Shown here: positions 24,066 through 31,084 of the stretch, one piece after another
Position numbering within the stretch: the stretch's first letter is position 1
Layout of the letters: the number at the start of each line of letters is the position of its first letter
NCBI RefSeq assembly: GCF_021295315.1
Contig: NZ_JAIMJA010000014.1
Coordinates: forward strand, 46,542 to 84,375
Source: Motilimonas cestriensis
Lineage (GTDB): Bacteria > Pseudomonadota > Gammaproteobacteria > Enterobacterales > CBDFNC01
DNA length: 37,834 bases
Direction of reading: 5' to 3'
The notes under the pieces: model-generated
Databases searched by the model: none
What the model was told of the DNA's origin: nothing
Seen by the model: only the letters and a program-made list of their open reading frames with translations
Program-made: the position numbers and the translations under genes

Positions 24066-24827
24066 ACTAGCAAAATCCACTGGCGGTAAACACTCAAACC
24101 CGGGCTTGGCAAAAAAGTAGCCCTGCATCAATTCAATGCCAAGCCCTTTTAATAAATGATATTCTTGTTCCGTTTCAATGCCCTCTGCTAAGGGCGTCAT
24201 GCCTAAGTCACTAAACATGGCAAGGCAGTGTTTAACGATTGATTGACGGGGTTTGTCTTGGTCAATATGACGCACCAGCTCCATGTCGAGCTTAATAATA
24301 TTGGTTTGAAAATTCGCGATTAAATTTAATCCCGAGTAACCTGAGCCAAAATCATCAATGGCGGTAATAAAGCCTAGCTTGTGATAATAGTTAACGATAC
24401 GCTTAACGTGATCACTATCGTCAATTTTTTCAACCTCAGTAAACTCGAACATGATCCGTTCGGTCGGAAAACCATATTTTTTCGCCGCCTCTAGCGTTGT
24501 TCGTATGCATCGCTCAGGCTGATAAATCGCATTGGGTAAAAAGTTAATGCTCAGCATGCTGTCTAGGCCCAACTCTGCCGCTAACGAAATCGCTTTAACG
24601 CGACACATTTGGTCGAATAAATAGCGATTGTCATCATTGACCTTAGCGATGATCGAGCCAGCAGACTCATTATCCAGTCCACGCACCAATGCCTCATAAC
24701 CAAAAATCTGCTGAGTTCGACAATTCACTATGGGCTGAAAGGCCATGGTGAAATCAAAATCTAACTGATTAATATCAGCACATTGGCTACAAAAAACTTT
24801 ATCGGTACAAGTCAAATCGCGATCCAT
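24045..24827 (-). CDS. EAL-domain cyclic-di-GMP phosphodiesterase with N-terminal cysteines
   Basis: EAL enzymes linearise cyclic-di-GMP to lower the second messenger that promotes biofilm. The 260-residue protein is almost entirely EAL domain, with the active-site residues visible: YEALVRG, LSINFLPNA, FEFTEVE, AIDDFGSGYSGL, IKLDMELV, LAEGIETEQE and LMQGYFFAKP. It therefore looks catalytically competent. The first 20 residues carry three cysteines (C7, C13 and C16, in CTDKVFCSQC), which could bind metal or sense redox. No GGDEF, PAS or membrane segment is present. It converges with the HAD-IB gene with a 21-bp tail overlap, so the two transcripts are antisense there. Confidence 0.9.
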   Translation of the reverse strand: MDRDLTCTDKVFCSQCADINQLDFDFTMAFQPIVNCRTQQIFGYEALVRGLDNESAGSIIAKVNDDNRYLFDQMCRVKAISLAAELGLDSMLSINFLPNAIYQPERCIRTTLEAAKKYGFPTERIMFEFTEVEKIDDSDHVKRIVNYYHKLGFITAIDDFGSGYSGLNLIANFQTNIIKLDMELVRHIDQDKPRQSIVKHCLAMFSDLGMTPLAEGIETEQEYHLLKGLGIELMQGYFFAKPGFECLPPVDFASLMAQAS

Positions 24828-25213
24828 ATTTAAGCCTAATTATTTCATATCTGAGATTAAAACTAATCCCTTAGCCCTACTTTTACAAGAAACAAAAAGA
24901 ATATCGATAAAATCAATTCTGCTACACCATATCCTTGCCTACAAAGCCTTTTGATACAGCTCAAATCAAGATTACTTACACTCTATTTACCACCTGAATT
25001 CTACTATTTAGATATATTACATATTTGTGTCAGCATTATGCGTATATTTGCATAAATATGCCTCTGTAAATGTTGCACACAAGGTCACTAGGCTGGCAAA
25101 TCAGCGCAAACCCTAACCGTCAATTTCAACTGTAAACACATTTTCCATGTAATTGAGAATAAGCTTGAAGATTAGCGAAATCAGTCTGAGAGCTGCGCCT
25201 CAACTCAAGGCTG

Positions 25214-25229
25214 TTTGATCGCGATCATC
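25214..25229. promoter_or_regulatory. CRP-like palindrome upstream of oppA
   Basis: TTTGATCGCGATCATC matches the TGTGA-N6-TCACA plan at TTTGA and partly at TCATC, with a perfect central GATCGCGATC palindrome. It is about 200 bp before the oppA start. The match is moderate and rests on sequence only. Confidence 0.3.
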
Positions 25230-25341
25230 TAAGGTGCTATTTAGTTTAATAACATTTGTGTTCCACGGGTTTAGTTTTGTAAATTAACCTACAAGCGAAG
25301 AGTTTATTGAAATATTCCTCTTCGAAATGCAAACACATACA

Positions 25342-25347
25342 TATAAT
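25342..25347 (+). promoter_or_regulatory. Candidate -10 box for oppA
   Basis: A perfect TATAAT at 25342-25347 would give a leader of about 75 nt. No good -35 hexamer lies at 16-18 bp; the closest is TTCGAA (25321-25326) at 15 bp. An activator-dependent promoter is possible. Confidence 0.35.
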
Positions 25348-25403
25348 TATGCACTTCAGCCGAATATTACCAAACTATACAACTAGTTAATCAGCGCGCT
25401 GAA

Positions 25404-25419
25404 TGTGACCGCGATCTCA
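25404..25419. promoter_or_regulatory. CRP-like site just upstream of the oppA start codon
   Basis: TGTGACCGCGATCTCA has a perfect left half-site (TGTGA) and a right half-site (TCTCA) one base from consensus, with the correct 6-bp spacing. It ends 11 bp before the ATG and abuts the GGAGAG ribosome site. If the start of transcription is near 25355 it would lie downstream of it and act as a roadblock or not at all. Confidence 0.35.
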
Positions 25420-25430
25420 TGGAGAGACCA

Positions 25431-27050
25431 ATGAAACGGAAACTATCTTTAATCTCATTATCAGTATTAGCCACATGTGCCTTAAACGCTCAAGTATTTG
25501 CCGCCGAGGTGCCAGCTGGAGTAGAACTCGCAGCAGTACAAGAACTGGTAAAAGGCAATGGCGCTGAAGTCGCCACCCTCGACCCACACAAAACTGAAGG
25601 TGTGCCAGAAGCCAACGTATTACGTGACTTATTTGAAGGCTTAGTCACATCAGGCCCTAACGGTGAAACCTTACCTGCTGCAGCTGAAAGCTGGGAAACC
25701 ACAGATAATAAGGTTTACACCTTTCATATGCGCCAAGGTGCTAAATGGTCAAATGGCGATCCAGTGACCGCGCACGATTTTGAATATGCGTTTAAACGTG
25801 CGGTAAACCCCGAAACAGCTTCTCCTTATGCTTGGTACTTTGAGAAAGCCACCATCAAAAATGCCAAAGCTATTATTAATGGTACCACTGCGACAGAACA
25901 ACTCGCAGTCACAGCCAAAGATGACAACACATTGGTTATTGAACTAGACAAGCCTTTGCCATACTTTGTTTCTATGCTTTACCACACTTCTACCAATCCA
26001 GTGCATAAAGCCAGCGTCGAGAAATTTGGTGACAAATGGACCCGTCCAGGCAACATGGTCAGTAATGGCGCTTACAAGCTCGATACTTGGACCGTGAACG
26101 AGCGCATTGTCTTGTCACGTAATGAACAATATTGGGACAACGCTAGCACAGTGATCAACAAGGTAAGCTATTTACCACTGCAATCGCAAAACGCTGAAAT
26201 GAATCGCTTTTTAGCTGATGAAATTCACATGACTTACGAAATGCCCATTGAGCACTTCAAACGCCTGAAAAAAGAATACCCAGAATCCGTTAAAGTAACG
26301 GGCTATGTGGGCACTTACTACTACCAATTTAACACCAAACAAAAACCTTTTGATGATGTACGCGTGCGCACCGCACTGTCTTACACCATTAACCGTGAAG
26401 CCATTGCCAACTTTGTGTTAGGACAGGGGCAAACACCCGCCTATTCATTTACCCCTGAAATTGTCGATGGCTTTGAACCTGCGCCGCAAGAATGGGCCGG
26501 ACTCAGCCAAAAAGAGCGCGTAGCAAAGGCCAAGGCATTATTAGCAGAGGCGGGTTACAACAAAGACAACCCGCTTAAGTTTGATCTGCTCTACAACACC
26601 AGTGAAAACCACAAGAAGATTGCCATTGCAGTATCATCTATGTGGAAAAAAGGCCTCGGCGTAGAAGCCAAACTTGAAAATCAAGAGTGGAAGACCTACC
26701 TCGATTCAAAAAAACAAGGTAATTTCAGCGTTGCTCGTGCCGGTTGGATTGCCGACTACAATGAAGCCTCGTCAATGTTGAGCTTGCTGGAAAGTGACAA
26801 CGGCAATAACGACGGTAAATACAATAGCCCAGCCTATGATAAGTTAATGGCAGACAGCCGTATTACCACTGATCCAGCCAAGCGTGCTAATGACTACCAA
26901 CAAGCAGAAGCTATCTTAAGTAAAGACATGCCTGTCGCACCTATTTACCAGTATGTTACAGCTCGTTTGGTCAAGCCTTACTTGGGCGGTTATCCAAACA
27001 ACCCACTGGATAACCTGTACAGCAAAGACATGTACCTCATCAAACACTAA
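25431..27050 (+). CDS. oppA: Oligopeptide ABC transporter periplasmic binding protein
   Basis: OppA captures short peptides in the periplasm and delivers them to OppBCDF. The 539-residue protein begins with a Sec signal peptide, MKRKLSLISLSVLATCALNAQVFA, and has the family 5 binding-protein signatures: the N-terminal NGAEVATLDPHKTEGVPEA, the AESWETTDNKVYTFHMRQGAKWSNGDPVTAHDF region and the later KPFDDVRVRTALSYTINREAI. Length and N-terminal blocks match enteric OppA, and it has no lipobox. GGAGAG before the ATG at 25431 fixes the start, four codons inside the longer frame. A perfect hairpin separates it from oppB. Confidence 0.93.
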   Translation: MKRKLSLISLSVLATCALNAQVFAAEVPAGVELAAVQELVKGNGAEVATLDPHKTEGVPEANVLRDLFEGLVTSGPNGETLPAAAESWETTDNKVYTFHMRQGAKWSNGDPVTAHDFEYAFKRAVNPETASPYAWYFEKATIKNAKAIINGTTATEQLAVTAKDDNTLVIELDKPLPYFVSMLYHTSTNPVHKASVEKFGDKWTRPGNMVSNGAYKLDTWTVNERIVLSRNEQYWDNASTVINKVSYLPLQSQNAEMNRFLADEIHMTYEMPIEHFKRLKKEYPESVKVTGYVGTYYYQFNTKQKPFDDVRVRTALSYTINREAIANFVLGQGQTPAYSFTPEIVDGFEPAPQEWAGLSQKERVAKAKALLAEAGYNKDNPLKFDLLYNTSENHKKIAIAVSSMWKKGLGVEAKLENQEWKTYLDSKKQGNFSVARAGWIADYNEASSMLSLLESDNGNNDGKYNSPAYDKLMADSRITTDPAKRANDYQQAEAILSKDMPVAPIYQYVTARLVKPYLGGYPNNPLDNLYSKDMYLIKH

Positions 27051-27065
27051 TCACGCCTATAAAAA

Positions 27066-27093
27066 CCACCACTCAAGTTAACTTGAGTGGTGG
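27066..27093. terminator. Perfect 28-bp palindrome between oppA and oppB
   Basis: CCACCACTCAAGTT and AACTTGAGTGGTGG form a continuous 14-bp inverted repeat with no spacer, starting 16 bp after the oppA stop. Only CTTGATC follows, with no T-run. It is better suited to protecting the oppA message from 3' exonucleases or partial termination, giving excess binding protein over the membrane subunits. Confidence 0.65.
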
Positions 27094-27121
27094 CTTGATC
27101 GTCAGCAATGGAAACCATCCG

Positions 27122-28042
27122 ATGACTAAGTTTATTTTTAAACGTTTACTGGAAGCGATCCCGACTCTATTAGTGCTTATTACCGTATCATTCTTTTTGA
27201 TGCGCTTTGCACCGGGTAACCCGTTTTCAAGTGAGCGTTCATTGCCGCCTAAAGTAAAGGCAAATATCGAAGCGAAATACGGCCTCGACAAGCCGGTTAT
27301 TGAGCAGTATTTCAATTACCTAAAACATCTAGTACAAGGTGACTTAGGCCCTTCGTTCAAATACAAAGATTACTCGGTGAACGAACTGGTGGCGCAAGCA
27401 CTGCCGGTATCAGCCAAAATTGGCGCCACCGCATTTGTACTGGCGGTTTTTTTTGGCGTCAGTTTAGGCACCCTCGCCGCCTTAAAGCAAAACACTTGGC
27501 TTGATTATTTTCTGATGTCAGGGGCCATGGTCGGGGTCGTTATCCCCTCCTTTGTGCTCGCGCCCGTACTGGTGTTGATATTTTCTATCGGCTTAAAATG
27601 GCTGCCAGCGGGTGGCTGGAACGGTGGCGCGGTTCAATTTATGGTACTGCCGGTGATTGGCATGATGATGCACTACATTTCATCAATTGCCCGCATTATG
27701 CGCGGCAGTATGATTGAAGTGATGGGCTCTAACTTTATCCGCACCGCGCGCGCTAAAGGTTTGTCCATGTCCTACATCGTTATTCATCATGCTCTGCGCC
27801 CTGCAATTTTACCTGTAGTGTCTTATTTAGGTCCTGCGTTTGTCGGCATTATCACCGGCTCAGTGGTGATTGAAACCATTTTTGGTCTACCCGGCATCGG
27901 CCAACTATTTGTTAACGGCGCACTGAATCGTGATTACTCCATGGTATTAGGCCTCACCATTTTGGTTGGTGCATTAACCATTACCTTTAACGCCATCGTC
28001 GATATCCTGTACGCAGTGATAGATCCGAAAATCCGTTACTAG
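27122..28042 (+). CDS. oppB: Oligopeptide ABC transporter permease OppB
   Basis: This inner-membrane permease of 306 residues opens MTKFIFKRLLEAIPTLLVLITV, typical of OppB/DppB, and is followed by a periplasmic segment with LRFAPGNPF-like FLMRFAPGNPF. The EAA loop is FIRTARAKGLSMSYIVIHHALRPAILPV. It has about six membrane segments. The ATG at 27122 is chosen over an upstream in-frame TTG because the family N-terminus begins there. It pairs with OppC. Confidence 0.93.
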   Translation: MTKFIFKRLLEAIPTLLVLITVSFFLMRFAPGNPFSSERSLPPKVKANIEAKYGLDKPVIEQYFNYLKHLVQGDLGPSFKYKDYSVNELVAQALPVSAKIGATAFVLAVFFGVSLGTLAALKQNTWLDYFLMSGAMVGVVIPSFVLAPVLVLIFSIGLKWLPAGGWNGGAVQFMVLPVIGMMMHYISSIARIMRGSMIEVMGSNFIRTARAKGLSMSYIVIHHALRPAILPVVSYLGPAFVGIITGSVVIETIFGLPGIGQLFVNGALNRDYSMVLGLTILVGALTITFNAIVDILYAVIDPKIRY

Positions 28043-28057
28043 CCTTGGAGTATTAAT

Positions 28058-28966
28058 ATGTTCGTTACCAAAGAAAAACGCCAGGCAATAGAAAGCGCGG
28101 CGGAGAATTTAGAAATTGAAGGGCGTAGCCTATGGCAAGACGCGCGCCGCCGCTTCTTTCGTAATAAGGCGGCGATGGTCAGCCTGATTATTTTAACTTG
28201 CATTACCTTGTTGGTGATCATTGGCCCGCATTTAAGTGAATATGCCTTTGATGACACCGACTGGTCGGCCATGCACGTGGCACCGAGTATTGAAACTGGC
28301 CACTACTTTGGCACCGATAGCCTAGGCCGTGATTTGTTTGTGCGCACCTTAATGGGCGGGCAAATATCGCTCATGGTGGGACTACTGGGCGCCGTCGTTG
28401 CCATGCTCATTGGCACCTTGTATGGTGCGACCTCAGGCTTTCTTGGTGGCAGAGTCGATCAGTTAATGATGCGCTTGCTGGAAATTTTATACTCGTTTCC
28501 GTTTATGTTTTTTGTGATCCTACTGGTGACCTTTTTCGGTCGAAACATCTTGCTAATTTTCCTCGCCATTGGCGCAGTATCTTGGCTCGATATGGCGCGT
28601 ATTGTGCGCGGGCAAACCTTAAGTTTAAAACGCAAAGAGTTCATTGAAGCGGCACACGTTTGCGGCGTCAGCAAATGGAAGATCATCACCCGCCATATCG
28701 TGCCTAACGTATTAGGTATCGTAGTGGTTTACGCCACCTTACTGGTGCCCAGCATGATCTTATTTGAATCTTTCTTAAGTTTCCTTGGCCTTGGTGTACA
28801 AGAGCCCATGACCAGTTGGGGCGCGCTGCTCAACGAGGGCTCACAATCAATGGAAATTGCCTTATGGCAACTGCTGTTTCCCGCTGGATTCATGGTGACT
28901 ACCTTGTTCTGCTTTAACTTTGTCGGCGACGGTTTACGTGACGCCTTAGACCCGAAAGACCGCTAA
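28058..28966 (+). CDS. oppC: Oligopeptide ABC transporter permease OppC
   Basis: This 302-residue permease has a cytoplasmic N-terminal tail (LEIEGRSLWQDARRRFFRNKAA) that leads into the first membrane segment. The HYFGTDSLGRDLFVRTL motif characteristic of OppC/DppC follows, and the EAA loop is FIEAAHVCGVSKWKIITRHIVPN. TTGGAG precedes the ATG. It lies 15 bp after oppB and 9 bp before oppD. Confidence 0.93.
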   Translation: MFVTKEKRQAIESAAENLEIEGRSLWQDARRRFFRNKAAMVSLIILTCITLLVIIGPHLSEYAFDDTDWSAMHVAPSIETGHYFGTDSLGRDLFVRTLMGGQISLMVGLLGAVVAMLIGTLYGATSGFLGGRVDQLMMRLLEILYSFPFMFFVILLVTFFGRNILLIFLAIGAVSWLDMARIVRGQTLSLKRKEFIEAAHVCGVSKWKIITRHIVPNVLGIVVVYATLLVPSMILFESFLSFLGLGVQEPMTSWGALLNEGSQSMEIALWQLLFPAGFMVTTLFCFNFVGDGLRDALDPKDR

Positions 28967-28975
28967 GGAGCCAGC

Positions 28976-29965
28976 ATGAAACTATTAGATGTAAAAGACT
29001 TAGAAGTACAATTTGCCACCCCTGAAGGCAGCGTTGTCGCGGTAAACAAACTCAACTTTAGCCTAGATAAAGGCCAAACCTTAGGTATCGTTGGTGAGTC
29101 TGGCTCAGGCAAAAGCCAAACCGCCTTTGCCTTAATGGGTTTATTGGCGAAAAACGGCACCATCAGCGGCAGTGCCAAATTTGAAGGCCAAGAAGTTCTT
29201 AACTTGCCAGAAAAGCAACTCAACAACATTCGCGCCGAGCAAATTGCCATGATCTTCCAAGATCCCATGACCTCACTGAACCCCTACATGAAAGTGGGTA
29301 CTCAGCTAATGGAAGTGCTGATCAAGCATAAAGGCATGAGTAAACAAGATGCCTTTAATCACAGCGTGCGCATGCTCGATGCGGTTAAAATGCCGGAAGC
29401 GCACAAACGCATGGCAATGTACCCTCATGAGTTTTCTGGCGGTATGCGCCAGCGCGTAATGATTGCCATGGCGTTGCTATGCCAGCCTAAATTGCTGATT
29501 GCCGATGAGCCGACCACCGCACTTGATGTGACGGTACAGGCGCAAATCATGTCACTGCTGAACGAGTTAAAAGACGACTTTGGCACTTCTATTATCATGA
29601 TCACTCATGACTTAGGCGTGGTAGCTGGCATTTGTGATTCAGTATTAGTGATGTACGCCGGGCGCACCATGGAATACGGCAGCGTGCGCGATATTTTCTA
29701 TCGCCCTACTCACCCGTATACCCAAGGTTTGCTCAAAGCGATTCCGCGCCTGGACACCGAAGGCGAAATACTGCCAACTATTCCCGGTAACCCACCTAAC
29801 TTACTGCGCTTACCAGTGGGCTGCCCATTCCAGCAACGCTGTGAATTTGTTACCGAGCAATGTCAGCAAAGTGCGCCCGCCTTAGCCGAATTTGAAGCTG
29901 GTCGCCAACGCGCCTGTTTTAATCCACCGGCAGCTATTGCCACCGTTTCTGGGAGTGAAGCATGA
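28976..29965 (+). CDS. oppD: Oligopeptide ABC transporter ATP-binding protein OppD
   Basis: This is a 329-residue ATPase. Walker A is [10 protein letters not shown], the Q-loop is [13 protein letters not shown], the signature is FSGGMRQRV, Walker B is [12 protein letters not shown], and the switch His is in [10 protein letters not shown]. The C-terminal extension carries the Opp/Dpp cysteine set ([21 protein letters not shown]) that binds an Fe-S cluster in related proteins. AAGGAGCCAGC is a strong ribosome site. Its stop overlaps the oppF start as ATGA. Confidence 0.94.
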   Translation: MKLLDVKDLEVQFATPEGSVVAVNKLNFSLDKGQTLGIVGESGSGKSQTAFALMGLLAKNGTISGSAKFEGQEVLNLPEKQLNNIRAEQIAMIFQDPMTSLNPYMKVGTQLMEVLIKHKGMSKQDAFNHSVRMLDAVKMPEAHKRMAMYPHEFSGGMRQRVMIAMALLCQPKLLIADEPTTALDVTVQAQIMSLLNELKDDFGTSIIMITHDLGVVAGICDSVLVMYAGRTMEYGSVRDIFYRPTHPYTQGLLKAIPRLDTEGEILPTIPGNPPNLLRLPVGCPFQQRCEFVTEQCQQSAPALAEFEAGRQRACFNPPAAIATVSGSEA

Positions 29966-30960
29966 AACAAGTCAATCAGGCGTCAAACGCCATCCTAGAA
30001 ATACAGGACTTAAAAGTACAATTTGCCATCAAACAAAAAGGCGGCTGGCCCTGGACCCCACCAGCTCAGTTAAAAGCCGTTGATGGCGTATCCATTAAGC
30101 TTTACGAGGGCGAAACCTTAGGCGTGGTAGGCGAGTCAGGCTGCGGCAAATCTACCTTTGCCCGCGCCATTATCGGTTTAGTGAAATCTTGTGCTGGCAG
30201 CATCGTTTGGATGGGGCAAGATCTCACCAGTCACAGTGAATCTGAGCTACGCGCAGTGCGCCAAGATATTCAAATGATCTTCCAAGATCCGCTGGCTTCA
30301 CTCAACCCTCGCATGACAGTCGGCGATATCATTGCCGAGCCATTGCAAACTTTCTTTCCGCAGCTAAGCAAAACAGAAGTGCGCGCCAAAGTGAAATTGA
30401 TGATGGACAAGGTGGGTTTACTGCCTAACGTAATTAACCGCTATCCTCACGAGTTTTCCGGTGGTCAGTGTCAACGTATCGGTATTGCACGAGCGCTGAT
30501 CTTAGAGCCAAAGCTGGTGATTTGTGATGAGCCAGTGTCGGCACTAGATGTCTCGATTCAAGCGCAAGTGGTTAACCTACTCAAGTCGTTGCAAAAAGAA
30601 ATGGGCTTGTCGCTGATCTTTATCGCCCATGATTTATCGGTGGTGAAACATATTTCCGATCGCGTGTTGGTGATGTATTTAGGCAATGAAGTGGAGCTGG
30701 CCACCTCAGATGAGCTGTTTAGTAACCCTAAACATCCCTATACTCACGCGCTCATGTCGGCCGTGCCCCTGCCCGACCCCGATAAAGAGCGCAATAAAAC
30801 CATCGCATTATTGCCGGGCGATTTACCCTCACCCATCAACCCACCATCAGGCTGTGTGTTTCGCACCCGCTGCCCACAGGCCCAGCCGCAATGCAGTGAG
30901 TTGAAGCCGCAATTAACAGGCGATGATAGTCATCAAGTGGCGTGTTTGTTAGTGGAATAA
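29962..30960 (+). CDS. oppF: Oligopeptide ABC transporter ATP-binding protein OppF
   Basis: This is the second ATPase of the importer, 332 residues. Walker A is GESGCGKST, the Q-loop is IFQDPLASLNPRM, the signature is FSGGQCQRI, Walker B is LVICDEPVSALD, and the switch His is in IAHDLSVVKH. It ends with the Opp-type Cys-rich tail (GCVFRTRCPQAQPQCSE). The signature has Cys where Arg is usual (GGQCQR versus GGQRQR), a known variant in OppF/DppF. It is the last gene of oppABCDF, and the REP-like element follows. Confidence 0.94.
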   Translation: MKQVNQASNAILEIQDLKVQFAIKQKGGWPWTPPAQLKAVDGVSIKLYEGETLGVVGESGCGKSTFARAIIGLVKSCAGSIVWMGQDLTSHSESELRAVRQDIQMIFQDPLASLNPRMTVGDIIAEPLQTFFPQLSKTEVRAKVKLMMDKVGLLPNVINRYPHEFSGGQCQRIGIARALILEPKLVICDEPVSALDVSIQAQVVNLLKSLQKEMGLSLIFIAHDLSVVKHISDRVLVMYLGNEVELATSDELFSNPKHPYTHALMSAVPLPDPDKERNKTIALLPGDLPSPINPPSGCVFRTRCPQAQPQCSELKPQLTGDDSHQVACLLVE

Positions 30961-30973
30961 AAGTCGCGAGGGA

Positions 30974-31084
30974 ATGTTAGGAGCGCCAGTCATGGCGCGA
31001 TATGGTTTTCAATATCGCCAAGTAGCCCCAGTGATGGGGCGACATGGCTTACCTATATCGCAGAATAGCTTCTGCTCCTACATT
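30974..31084. repeat. REP/BIME-like element of three short hairpins bounded by an inverted repeat
   Basis: Three small stem-loops lie in tandem: GCGCC/GGCGC with loop AGTCAT (30983-30998), GCCCC/GGGGC with loop AGTGAT (31025-31040), and GCAGAA/TTCTGC (31060-31075). The whole is flanked by AATGTTAGGAGC on the left and GCTCCTACATT on the right, which are inverted copies with one extra base. The first two hairpins share the flank TGGCGCGATATGG / TGGGGCGACATGG and are direct repeats. This resembles the extragenic palindromes of gammaproteobacteria. It sits between the converging oppF and giant-protein genes, where it can terminate or stabilise both messages. Confidence 0.75.

Larger units (their letters stand above)
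24828..25430. other. 603-bp intergenic regulatory region between the EAL gene and oppA
   Basis: No convincing protein-coding or RNA gene was seen. The region is AT-rich and holds divergent control sequences: the upstream part presumably drives the EAL gene to the left and the right part drives oppA. It contains a partly symmetrical stretch around GTATATTTGCATAAATATGC (25042-25062), two CRP-like palindromes and a perfect TATAAT box, described separately. Confidence 0.6.
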
